In this document: positions 26,411-34,619 of the stretch, in pieces
How the letters are laid out: each line of letters begins with the position of its first letter
How positions within the stretch are numbered: position 1 is the stretch's first letter
Assembly: GCA_010032875.1 (NCBI GenBank)
Contig: RGSB01000004.1
Span: 1 to 60,316, forward strand
DNA from: Actinomycetota bacterium
GTDB taxonomy: Bacteria; Actinomycetota; Actinomycetes; Nanopelagicales; Nanopelagicaceae
Reading direction: 5' to 3'
Length of the DNA: 60,316 nucleotides
Notes under the pieces: model-generated
Told to the model about the DNA's origin: nothing
The model's input: only the letters and a program-made list of their open reading frames with translations
Databases searched by the model: none
Program-made: the position numbers and the translations under genes

Positions 26411-27685
26411 GTGATCGCAAGCGTTGCACCAATACTCATAGCAATTGCTGCATTTTTTCTACGCATAATTAATCTAGGTAACCCTAAAGGCTTTGTCTTC
26501 GATGAGGTTTATTATGTTGATGGCGCTCGAGACTTATTGAAATATGGTGTGGAAGTCGATGGATTAAAGCCAGAGTTTATTGTTCATCCGCCGATTGGTA
26601 AATGGTGCATTGCACTCGGAATACGAATCTTTGGAGACAATGAATTTGGATGGAGAATTACTGCAGCCATTGCAGGCACTCTGATTATTCTTATCGCTGC
26701 TCGCTTGGCTCATGAACTCTTTTATTCGCCATTTTTAACTGCAATAACTGCAGCACTACTTGCATTTGATGGATTGTTATTGGTGCATTCAAGAACTGCA
26801 CTTCTTGACCTCTTTCTCACGTTATTTATTTTGTCAGCAGCATACTTCTGGTTTAGACAACAGTTCTGGTATGCGAGCATATTTTTTGGCTTGGCCTTGG
26901 CCACAAAGTGGAGTGCGTTGTACTTCATCGCATTATTTGGGTTTGTAACTCTTTATAGGTTACTTCGCGAAAACACAGTGAATGATTCGCTGCGATCCAT
27001 AGGAATTCGCGTTCTTCAATTCGGAGTCTTGCCATTCTTCATTTACGTAATTTCATGGATTGGCTGGTTTGTTAGTGGCCGTGGATGGAATCGAAATTAT
27101 GCATCTAATCCAATAAGTTCTTTAATTTACTACCACAAACAAATGTTAGATTTTCATACTTCGCTGGTTGAAAAGCATGCTTACCAATCTAATCCTTGGA
27201 GTTGGTTAATCATGAGACGTCCTACTTCTTTTTATTATGAATCCCCGCAAGGATGTGGCAGTAAGAGTTGTGCTCAAGAAGTTTTAGCTCTCGGCACGCC
27301 AGTGTTGTGGTGGAGTGCAACGATCGCATTGGTATTTCTTCTTGGTTTTTGGCTTTTCCAGTTTTACCACCGCAGAGTTGATAGCAAACTGAGCTTTATA
27401 TTGCTTGGAATAATCGCAGGGTATTTGCCCTGGTTCTTTTTTCAAAAGCGAACCGTATTTAGCTTCTATGCAATAGTTTTCGAACCTTTTTTAATTTTGG
27501 CAATCGTTTATTGCGCCAAACTATTCATTGACAGGAGCCGCAATCGCGCAGATGCCCAAGTAATAGTTCTTGGTTTTGTGGCAGTAGTTTTCTTGAATTT
27601 TGTTTACTTTTTGCCCTTATATCTGGGTGAAGTTATTACATATGCGCAATGGCATATGCGAATGTGGTTTCCGTCTTGGATTTAA
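26411..27685 (+). CDS. pmt: protein O-mannosyltransferase (PMT family, GT39)
   Basis: Membrane glycosyltransferase that moves mannose from polyprenyl-phosphate mannose to Ser/Thr of Sec-exported proteins. The 424 residues have an N-terminal helix, then the acidic catalytic motif FVFDEVYYVDGARD (about 27-40), VHPPIGKWCI (about 56-65) and roughly nine to ten further helices. It ends in YAQWHMRMWFPSWI. The usual actinobacterial Pmt is about 500 residues, so this one is shortened, mainly in the extracytoplasmic loops. Start GTG 26411. In Actinobacteria pmt is regularly opposite rsmI, as here. Confidence 0.92.
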   Translation: MIASVAPILIAIAAFFLRIINLGNPKGFVFDEVYYVDGARDLLKYGVEVDGLKPEFIVHPPIGKWCIALGIRIFGDNEFGWRITAAIAGTLIILIAARLAHELFYSPFLTAITAALLAFDGLLLVHSRTALLDLFLTLFILSAAYFWFRQQFWYASIFFGLALATKWSALYFIALFGFVTLYRLLRENTVNDSLRSIGIRVLQFGVLPFFIYVISWIGWFVSGRGWNRNYASNPISSLIYYHKQMLDFHTSLVEKHAYQSNPWSWLIMRRPTSFYYESPQGCGSKSCAQEVLALGTPVLWWSATIALVFLLGFWLFQFYHRRVDSKLSFILLGIIAGYLPWFFFQKRTVFSFYAIVFEPFLILAIVYCAKLFIDRSRNRADAQVIVLGFVAVVFLNFVYFLPLYLGEVITYAQWHMRMWFPSWI

Positions 27686-27686
27686 A

Positions 27687-28463
27687 TTATTCGTTTGAAG
27701 CGCGCGAGCGATTGAGTCTTTCCACGGCTTCTTCAGCCAAATCTTGATCAAAGACCTGATCGCGTGAAGGTGTTGCTGCTGCAAGCGCCTCACGTGCTAA
27801 ACGTTCTTGTTCTTCGCTCCACTGCCCAGGAATGGTCAGATCAATAGTTCTACGTGGTGTAACCGCCTTAGGAGCGTTGACATATGTTGGAACTGGAATT
27901 TCATTTGGTTGCCAAGCGCCGCGATTTTCTGCAGATCCTTTAGGCAGAATTACTACACCACTTAATTCACGTTCTGAAAGTGGAATCCAATGCTCTTTTT
28001 GTGCGGTGTGATGTACAACTTCTGAGAGATTTGTACTTGATGTACCAGATTGACTCTTTTGTAGGTTTTTGATTCTACGCGCATACAACTTCTCGCTAAT
28101 TGTTTGTCGTCTTACGTGCGCAACATAAAGAATGATTCCCATAAGTGGAATAAGCGCAAATGTGATTTTCATAGTATTCATAAGACCACCAACAATTGTT
28201 GTAAGGAGTGAAATTAATAAAATTGTGAAAACAATTCTTCTTTGCATTAACCGTTGTGCGACTTTAGCTTCGTGATCTAGATCTGTATGAATTACTCCAG
28301 ATCCAGAACTTCCACCTGGAGAACTATTTGCTACAACACGTAATGCGCTTTTATAACGTTCAATTGATTTTCCAGAAAATTCATTTCTGTCGTGAACCCA
28401 TCGTGGCAAGAAATAGGCAACCCACATTCCGATGATTGCCAAATAGATAAGTCCAGAAGCCAT
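27687..28463 (-). CDS. glpR: SepX/GlpR-like membrane protein (gephyrin-like receptor)
   Basis: The 258-residue membrane protein has an N-terminal helix (about 3-20, GLIYLAIIGMWVAYFLPRW) and a conserved charged stretch with VHDRNEFSGKSIERYK (about 23-38). A central helical pair lies at about 76-95 and 98-116, and a long cytoplasmic basic tail follows. This layout and its place two genes after a MoeA-like gene and rimJ match SepX (Streptomyces) / GlpR (Corynebacterium; Rv0996 position in mycobacteria). In those genera it is the membrane partner of gephyrin-like Glp and part of the division/polar growth machinery. The assignment rests on topology, the N-terminal motif and synteny. It converges with pmt with a 1-base gap. 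Confidence 0.75.
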   Translation of the reverse strand: MASGLIYLAIIGMWVAYFLPRWVHDRNEFSGKSIERYKSALRVVANSSPGGSSGSGVIHTDLDHEAKVAQRLMQRRIVFTILLISLLTTIVGGLMNTMKITFALIPLMGIILYVAHVRRQTISEKLYARRIKNLQKSQSGTSSTNLSEVVHHTAQKEHWIPLSERELSGVVILPKGSAENRGAWQPNEIPVPTYVNAPKAVTPRRTIDLTIPGQWSEEQERLAREALAAATPSRDQVFDQDLAEEAVERLNRSRASNE

Positions 28464-28534
28464 GATGCATAAAGATAGAGGGAGAAATGCGACCTATCGG
28501 GTATTTAAGCGCCGATTTCGCTCTGCTTTTTTTT

Positions 28535-29119
28535 CTACTTAACTAATGGGTTTTCTTTTACGAATGAAATATGGTCGCGCCAATCTCCATCAATATGTAA
28601 GTAGCGAGGACGTTCACCCTCAAATACATAGCCTGCTTTTTCGGCTACCCGACGTGATGCAGCATTTTCAGGGCGAAGATTTATTTCGATTCGATGTAAT
28701 GCCAGAACCGAGAAGCCATATTGGGTCAATAACTTAACTGCCTCTGTTGTATATCCACGACCTGCGTACGCACGATCGATCCAGTATCCGATATGGGCAC
28801 CACGCAGAGCGCCAAGAATTATTCCACCCATAGAAATTTGCCCAATTAAATTATTTTCATGCCAGATTGCAAAAGATATAGAGCGCATATCTCGTGATTC
28901 CCGATTTAACGTTCTCACTAGTTGAAAGAAAGAAGGAAGCTCTTTTCTCAAAGTTTCAGCATCGCTACCTGGGATAAATGGAAGTGTGGCCTCCCAAGGG
29001 GATAACCACTCACGATTTTCTGCTCGGACATTTAGCCACTTTTTTCTATCACGTAACCGAAGTGGTCTTAAGTAAATCTCGGTGCCGTACAGAGTTATCG
29101 GCCAAGAGTGTTCAGGCAT
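28535..29119 (-). CDS. rimJ: GNAT family acetyltransferase (RimJ/RimL type)
   Basis: The 194-residue GNAT protein shows the N-terminal strand IYLRPLRLRDRKKW, the loop SISFAIWHENNLIGQISMGG (about 81-100), and acetyl-CoA motif A region IGYWIDRAYAGRGYTTEAVKL (split about 111-131, RGYTTEA). Motif B has RIEINLRPENAASRRVAEKAGY. This is the RimJ-like type that acetylates N-termini of ribosomal proteins in E. coli; the true substrate here is unknown. Its ATG directly follows the glp stop TAA with no gap. The position between glp and glpR is the same as in mycobacteria (Rv0994-0996). Confidence 0.9.
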   Translation of the reverse strand: MPEHSWPITLYGTEIYLRPLRLRDRKKWLNVRAENREWLSPWEATLPFIPGSDAETLRKELPSFFQLVRTLNRESRDMRSISFAIWHENNLIGQISMGGIILGALRGAHIGYWIDRAYAGRGYTTEAVKLLTQYGFSVLALHRIEINLRPENAASRRVAEKAGYVFEGERPRYLHIDGDWRDHISFVKENPLVK

Positions 29120-30031
29120 TTAAATGTATCGCCGCTCGAGGACAACAACATTTACAGATGTACCTGCTTCAATCTTTTCATCTTTTTCGCTCAAGGCAAT
29201 AAAAGAATTCGCATCAGATAACGTAGAAATTTCATCTTGAATCTCAAGTGCTCGAACTGAACTCGCATCCTCAGAAAGTATCGCTCGAATGTACGAACGC
29301 GTGCCAGGGGTCGACGTAATTGACTTCTCAAGTTTTGCTTTAACCGAAGGTCGATGGATTGTGGCAACCCCGAGCATTGTGCGAATCATTGGTCGGACAA
29401 ATAATTCGAATGAAATATAAGCATTGATTGGATCTCCGGGAAGAGTTACGACAGGAGTTTTGTCGGGACCTATCTGACCAAAGTTATGTCTTCCACTATT
29501 TTCAATTGCCAGATTTAGTGTCGTTATTTCGCCCATTTTTTGTAGTGTCCGAGTGATTAAATCAAATGAATCGTCATTGCGTTCACCGCTTATAACTATT
29601 AGATCTGCGCGCACTAATTGATCTTCAATAACTCCTTGGAGTTCTTCTTCATCGTCCGGAATTGAATGTACGCGATAGCCAATTGCACCTACTTCGCGAA
29701 CAGCGGTTGTGAGTAGCCATGAGTTTGTTTCAAACTCTTCTTCGGCTTTCAGAGGATGACCTGGTTCAACTAAATCGGGACCTGCAGACAAAATAACTAC
29801 TCGCGGATGTGGACGAGTTGGCAAGTGATCTAATCCGATGGATGCCGCTAAACCAATCTGAGTGGAGCGAATTCGACTATTGGCTCGTAAAACTAAACGT
29901 TCACCTGCATAAACATCTTCAGCAAGCGTTGCGCCGTGCGCATCAAGTAATGGCAAATCTAGAGGCTCAAGTGGATGACAAATTCCCAGTAACGAACTGA
30001 GAAACTCATCGACTCGCATCTGCTCTGCCAT
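29120..30031 (-). CDS. glp: gephyrin-like MoeA paralogue Glp, lacking MoeA domain II and catalytic motifs
   Basis: The 303-residue protein compares with about 400 for MoeA. Residues 1-45 match the MoeA N-terminal helix (RVDEFLSSLL, LLDAHGATLAEDV). The sequence then jumps from the DNSAMDGYA position straight to the linker RSTQIGLAASIGL (about 56-68) and domain III (VVILSAGPDLVEPG, 78-91). All of domain II, about 100 residues, is therefore absent. The SGGVSVGxxD loop has become SGERNDDSFDL (148-158). LPGDPINAYISFELFVRP (197-213) is kept, and domain IV follows. It is probably a non-catalytic division scaffold like corynebacterial Glp (inference). The start ATG 30031 is chosen because TATGGT lies 6 bases upstream. 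Confidence 0.82.
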   Translation of the reverse strand: MAEQMRVDEFLSSLLGICHPLEPLDLPLLDAHGATLAEDVYAGERLVLRANSRIRSTQIGLAASIGLDHLPTRPHPRVVILSAGPDLVEPGHPLKAEEEFETNSWLLTTAVREVGAIGYRVHSIPDDEEELQGVIEDQLVRADLIVISGERNDDSFDLITRTLQKMGEITTLNLAIENSGRHNFGQIGPDKTPVVTLPGDPINAYISFELFVRPMIRTMLGVATIHRPSVKAKLEKSITSTPGTRSYIRAILSEDASSVRALEIQDEISTLSDANSFIALSEKDEKIEAGTSVNVVVLERRYI

Positions 30032-30037
30032 AATCAC

Positions 30038-30043
30038 ACCATA
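30038..30043 (-). promoter_or_regulatory. -10 box of a probable leaderless promoter (glp-rimJ)
   Basis: TATGGT on the minus strand, six bases (GTGATT), then ATG 30031. This choice of start removes two residues from the longer GTG frame. Confidence 0.5.
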
Positions 30044-30076
30044 CTTGTTGTTGCGAGATTTCTAGGGGATTTAACG

Positions 30077-30619
30077 ATGAAAGATAAAGCACAGATGCGT
30101 GAGCGATATCGCCGCGAAAGACGTGAGGCATTCGTCCCTGCTGTGTATTCAAATATTCTTTCAACTCCAGAAGTAATGCAGGCCACAATAGTTGCCAGCT
30201 ATGTTTCTTATGGATACGAACCCAGCACGATCGAAATTAATAGAGCTTTAATTGAATCTGGAAAAACTTTATTACTACCCAGGGTTAATGGTGACTACAT
30301 TGATTGGATCTATTGGGATGGTGATGAGAAAAAACTAATTGAAAAGAAAAAAATTCTCGAACCAGTAGGTGAAGTTGTCTCTCCACTGCCGTCAATAGAT
30401 GTAGTTATCGTGCCCGCGCTTCGCATCGATCGAGATGGATATCGTCTCGGTCAAGGTGGAGGTTATTACGATCGCGCGCTTCCACAGATGTCTGGATGGA
30501 AAATTGCACTTGTGCACTCAGGTGAAGTAACAAGTGAAGTTCTACCTCGAGAAACGCACGACATTGCAGTTAATGCTGCGGCCACGCCAGATTTGATTGT
30601 GAGATTTAGAAGTAATTAA
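30077..30619 (+). CDS. 5-formyltetrahydrofolate cyclo-ligase
   Basis: Converts 5-formyl-THF with ATP to 5,10-methenyl-THF. The 180 residues begin with the basic motif MRERYRRERR (ATP-binding Arg/Lys helix). They carry the family block VPALRIDRDGYRLGQGGGYYDR (about 113-134, GQGGGYYDR) and end with a typical ALVHSGEV strand. ATG 30077 has AGGGGA seven bases upstream. It is divergent from glp, the same neighbourhood as in mycobacteria (Rv0992c). The 3' end overlaps the convergent acyl-CoA dehydrogenase by 4 bases. Confidence 0.93.
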   Translation: MKDKAQMRERYRRERREAFVPAVYSNILSTPEVMQATIVASYVSYGYEPSTIEINRALIESGKTLLLPRVNGDYIDWIYWDGDEKKLIEKKKILEPVGEVVSPLPSIDVVIVPALRIDRDGYRLGQGGGYYDRALPQMSGWKIALVHSGEVTSEVLPRETHDIAVNAAATPDLIVRFRSN

Positions 30620-31764
30620 CGAACAGGTAGATTTCGAGCCATCACAATTCGCTGAACCTGATTAGTACCTTCGTAAATTTGAGTAAGTTTTGCATCGCGC
30701 ATCATTCGTTCCACTGGATAATCCGAAACATACCCATATCCGCCCAAAATCTGCACAGCATCTTGGGTAACTTTCATCGCAACATCGCTGGCAAAACACT
30801 TGCTTGAAGCCGAGAAGAACTTCAAATCTTTTTCACCATTCTCGCTCTTGACTGCTGCTGCATAGGTAAGTTGACGTGCAGCTTCAATATTCATCGCCAT
30901 ATCGGCCAACATAAATTGAACACCTTGGAAATCAAAAATTGGTTTGTTAAATTGTTTACGTTCGTGTGAATACGCGGTTGCAATATCTAGTGCACCTTGG
31001 GCAAGACCAAGCGCTTGAGCTGCAATTGTGATTCGAGTGTGGTCCAAAGTATCCATTGCAAGTGAAAAACCTCTTCCGACTTCGCCAATGCGACGATCAT
31101 CAGAAATTTCTACATTATCGAAATAAACTTCACGAGTTGGCGATCCGCGAAAACCCATTTTTTTCTCAGGCGCACCAAATGAGACGCCAGCATCAGTTTT
31201 CTCAACTACAAAGGCTGTTATACCTTTTGATCCAAGTGATGGATCGGTTTGCGCAATCACGGTGTAAAAATCAGAGACTTCTGCATTTGAAATCCATTTT
31301 TTACTTCCGTTGATTATCCATTTCTCACCACTCTTTGTTGCTTTAGTACGAAGTGATGCAGCATCAGATCCAGCTTCTGATTCGGATAAGCAATATGAGA
31401 AACCTTTTCCTTGTGCCAATGGTGTGAGCCAACGCTTTTTTTGTTCTGCTGTTCCACCCAAAATTAGTGGCATAGAACCTAATTTATTCACAGCAGGGAT
31501 AAGTGATGAGGATCCACAAACACGTGCGACTTCTTCAATGATAAGAACAACGGCGAGAGCATCTGCTCCATCGCCTCCAAATTCAGTTGGAACATGGGCT
31601 GCAGAAAGTCCCGCTTTAGCAAGAGCTTGCCCTGCTTCAATTGGATAGCGATGATCTTCATCAACTGCTTTTGCATGAGGAGCAATTTCTTTTTGAGCGA
31701 GTGCGCGAACACTCTGGCGAAGTTCTTCGTATTCACTAGGTAATGAATAAAGTGAATCCATCAC
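30616..31764 (-). CDS. acyl-CoA dehydrogenase
   Basis: FAD-dependent dehydrogenase of acyl-CoA thioesters. The 382 residues have the normal length and fold order. The FAD/substrate loop is FSYCLSESEAGSDAASL (about 126-142). The C-terminal signature IQILGGYGYVSDYPVERMMRD is followed by LTQIYEGTNQVQRIV (about 357-371), with the catalytic Glu in YEGT. Short-chain versus branched-chain (isobutyryl/2-methylbutyryl) specificity cannot be settled by eye. Its start overlaps the CopD-CtaG stop by 4 bases. That link to an oxidase assembly gene is probably only operon packing. Confidence 0.92.
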   Translation of the reverse strand: MMDSLYSLPSEYEELRQSVRALAQKEIAPHAKAVDEDHRYPIEAGQALAKAGLSAAHVPTEFGGDGADALAVVLIIEEVARVCGSSSLIPAVNKLGSMPLILGGTAEQKKRWLTPLAQGKGFSYCLSESEAGSDAASLRTKATKSGEKWIINGSKKWISNAEVSDFYTVIAQTDPSLGSKGITAFVVEKTDAGVSFGAPEKKMGFRGSPTREVYFDNVEISDDRRIGEVGRGFSLAMDTLDHTRITIAAQALGLAQGALDIATAYSHERKQFNKPIFDFQGVQFMLADMAMNIEAARQLTYAAAVKSENGEKDLKFFSASSKCFASDVAMKVTQDAVQILGGYGYVSDYPVERMMRDAKLTQIYEGTNQVQRIVMARNLPVR

Positions 31765-33614
31765 TGATTCGCCTCTCTATCTTTCTTATTTAAATTATTG
31801 AGATATGCGTTGTATTGCGCAAGTTCATCCGGCTGGCCAAGCGCTGCCATTCTGGCTGTCTTACGATCAATGCGTTTTGCTTCGTGTGAATCATCGCGCA
31901 TCCACTGGATGAATGTAGCAACGAGAGCAATAAGAATTGGAATCTCGCCCATTGCCCATCCGATAGCACCACCCATACGTTGATCTGCAAGTAAATCCAG
32001 GGACCAAGGGCGTTGTAAAGATTCAAAATATCCGCCATCAATCAGTGTGGTCGTAGACATCAGAGCAACAGAGAAAAATGCGTGAATACTCATTGCAGCA
32101 AAGAGAATAACAATCCGAACTAGATGCGGCACTTTTCTGGGGTTTGGATCTATTCCCACAATTACATGGAAAAAAAGAGTGCCCGCTAAAAGAAAATGGA
32201 TACTCATAAACAAGTGTCCCTGGTGACTCTGCATCATGCCGCCAAATAGCGGAGTGAAATAAAGTGCAAAGAGTGAGCCATCAAATATTGCCAGTGCCAC
32301 TACCGGATTCGTAATGACTTTTGAATAACGTGAGTGTAAAGCTGAAATTAGCAATCCACGCACTCCACGTTCTATTCCATCGCGAGATTGAGGAAGAGTG
32401 CGCAATGCCAATGTCATCGGCGCTCCCAAAACTATTCCAATCGGTGCGATCATTCCTAAAACCATGTGCGAAACCATGTGCCATGAAAAAGCAAAATGCC
32501 CATACACGCCGAGTCCGCCACTTGTTGCAAAATCAATTGCTGAAATTCCTAAAGCAAATGAAATTGTTCGACCAACAGGCCACTTATCTCCACGACGAGT
32601 AAGCCCGACGACGCCTTTGATATACAGAGCAACTGCCAAGACAAGTAACCCAATCATGAGCACGTCAGGATCGTATTCAAAAAGAATTCGAGACAATGTT
32701 GGGGCTTCTGGCATTTTGATGCCGGTGATTGAAAGCGCAGCGTTAAATTCTTCTTGCCCACCGCGAGCTGGAGGTTGGTTAGAAGATAGCCAAGAGCCCA
32801 GTGCCGTAACAAAAATCATTATTGCTGCTTCAACAGAAATTAAACGAGTCATCGCGCGCCAATTAACGGTGGGTTTGGCAGATAGATAACTTCGATGTTT
32901 ATAACCAAAAAATAATAAAATAAGAGTTATTACAACTTTAAGAATTACAACATAGGCGTAACTCGTTGACCAGGCCGCAGCAAAATTAAGACGGGCTGAT
33001 GCGTTCACTACACCACTTAGGACAACTGCTATTGCAGCCCATAGAGCAATATGGCTAAAGCGCGGTAATGAAATCTTGCGATCATCTTCGTTAAGGATTG
33101 CGATAGCTATAACGCCGCCAACCCACAATGAAAGTGCGATGACGTGAATGAGTAATGATCCAATTGCAAGTGCGTGTGAACCACTTGAAGCTGAGTGACT
33201 TTGGAAAACCGGAGCTGCAACAGCAACAAGAGCAGCTAACAGAAGAACTGCTACATTCCCTGTAGAAGTAATTACTCGGGATGTAAGTGCGATAAATAAA
33301 GCTACTGCTGTTTGGAAAAACAAATACTGTCCAAGTGAAATTTGAAAGACAAATGATTGTAAAACTGTCAGATCTAGAACTGATGTAAAAGGTTCGCCCA
33401 AAATATTGGCGAGAGTAAACAAAATATTGAGGACACTGCTGAAGAACCAAGCAAAGGCAGAGATTGAGATTAAAGATCTGATCTTTGAACCATTTGTTGA
33501 AAGTTTTCCATCTTTATCTAAGACCAAAAAGGCCAAGGCTAAGAGAGCCCCTATGGTGATGAAACTTGAGAGAGAAGAAAAGAATTTACTGGCTGTTACC
33601 AGTGCTGAAATCAT
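31761..33614 (-). CDS. CopD-CtaG fusion membrane protein (copper import / cytochrome c oxidase assembly)
   Basis: The 617-residue polytopic protein carries two domains. Residues about 1-300 are CopD-like, with helices including LLIHVIALSLWVGGVIAIAIL with the conserved His/Trp (about 150-170). Residues about 330-600 are CtaG-like (caa3_CtaG), with FSWHMVSHMVLGMIAP (about 373-388) and SIHAFFSVALM, whose histidines are candidate copper ligands. This fusion is typical of Actinobacteria and delivers copper to the CuB site of aa3-type oxidase (family knowledge). It overlaps the copC-like gene by 4 bases, so the two form one unit. Confidence 0.88.
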   Translation of the reverse strand: MISALVTASKFFSSLSSFITIGALLALAFLVLDKDGKLSTNGSKIRSLISISAFAWFFSSVLNILFTLANILGEPFTSVLDLTVLQSFVFQISLGQYLFFQTAVALFIALTSRVITSTGNVAVLLLAALVAVAAPVFQSHSASSGSHALAIGSLLIHVIALSLWVGGVIAIAILNEDDRKISLPRFSHIALWAAIAVVLSGVVNASARLNFAAAWSTSYAYVVILKVVITLILLFFGYKHRSYLSAKPTVNWRAMTRLISVEAAIMIFVTALGSWLSSNQPPARGGQEEFNAALSITGIKMPEAPTLSRILFEYDPDVLMIGLLVLAVALYIKGVVGLTRRGDKWPVGRTISFALGISAIDFATSGGLGVYGHFAFSWHMVSHMVLGMIAPIGIVLGAPMTLALRTLPQSRDGIERGVRGLLISALHSRYSKVITNPVVALAIFDGSLFALYFTPLFGGMMQSHQGHLFMSIHFLLAGTLFFHVIVGIDPNPRKVPHLVRIVILFAAMSIHAFFSVALMSTTTLIDGGYFESLQRPWSLDLLADQRMGGAIGWAMGEIPILIALVATFIQWMRDDSHEAKRIDRKTARMAALGQPDELAQYNAYLNNLNKKDREANQ

Positions 33615-34132
33615 CTCTCTCTAAAAATCTTTCTTGCATAAAGAGATAAGAGAATGAGAACAAAGAAAGCTACAACTAGCAATCCAATAACGAATGCGTT
33701 TGTTCCCCAATTACTTACTTCTGCTTTAGCGCTAGTGCTCTCAACGGGAGTTGGAATTGGTGTTGAGATTTCACTAGGCGCTGCAAATGTAAATCTAAAT
33801 GATCCTTCAAGCGGAACGTCATTTTCTGCAAAGAGTGAATATGTCACGGTGTAAACACCTGCAACTTTAAGAGTTTTTAAACCTATGACTGCACTTGCTC
33901 CATCAATTGCAAGCACACCATCATCTACACGCTTTCCTTGTGGGTCTGTAACTTCCATGGAGTTAGCTGCATCAATCAAAGGTAGTTGTCCGGTAACGCT
34001 GACAGCACTTGGTGCAACAGTGATTGTTGCGCCGCTCATTGGATTTGTGGAAATAAGTGAGTTTGCATTCGCGACAGGGGCACAAACAAAGAGCGCAATA
34101 ACTGCAATGCTCAGTACTCGAATTATTTTCAC
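33611..34132 (-). CDS. CopC-domain exported protein with a C-terminal membrane anchor
   Basis: The 173-residue protein has a signal peptide (about 1-23, ending ANA), a CopC beta-sandwich (about 24-120; STNPMSGATITVAPSAV, AGVYTVTYSLFAENDVPLEG), a Pro/Thr/Ser linker and a terminal membrane helix (about 146-165) with a basic tail. CopC proteins carry periplasmic copper to CopD. Here the mature N-terminus reads NSLIST where the family normally starts with His-Ala, so the first Cu(II) ligand is missing. The start is GTG 34132 with AAAGGGGC upstream. Overlap with copD-ctaG indicates coupled synthesis. Confidence 0.82.
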   Translation of the reverse strand: MKIIRVLSIAVIALFVCAPVANANSLISTNPMSGATITVAPSAVSVTGQLPLIDAANSMEVTDPQGKRVDDGVLAIDGASAVIGLKTLKVAGVYTVTYSLFAENDVPLEGSFRFTFAAPSEISTPIPTPVESTSAKAEVSNWGTNAFVIGLLVVAFFVLILLSLYARKIFRER

Positions 34133-34233
34133 TTTTGCCCCTTTCTCGCCGCTTTAATTCGCATCTATCTTCCCACTTCTTTAGACTTGGTATCTACCCC
34201 TGGCTGGGAGTAATTAGGGAAAGGAATAGTCAG

Positions 34234-34494
<261 letters not shown>

Positions 34495-34611
34495 TTAATT
34501 CTCGTGGTGGGGCGGTTTATCCGCTTTTATTTCTGCCTCGCGGCGTGCATCTTCTAGCGCTTGTTCGTGATCGATTTCATCAGATGTAACACTAGGCAAG
34601 ATTTCGCTCAT
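34495..34611 (-). CDS. possible 38-residue acidic protein downstream of tetR
   Basis: An open frame from ATG 34611 to TAA 34495 encodes 38 mainly helical, charged residues (MSEILPSVTSDEIDHEQALE, then an Arg/Glu/Lys-rich end PPHHEN). It begins 8 bases after the tetR stop on the same strand. Its codon use resembles the neighbours and it fills the gap exactly up to the convergent fmdB stop. Only a weak AGAG precedes it, so coupling to tetR would be needed. I recognise no family. Confidence 0.45.
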   Translation of the reverse strand: MSEILPSVTSDEIDHEQALEDARREAEIKADKPPHHEN

Positions 34612-34619
34612 GACTAACT

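Noticed and set aside
32398-32889. 163-residue plus-strand frame opposite the CopD-CtaG gene
   Set aside because: Low-complexity antisense reading of a certain membrane protein gene, with no start signal.
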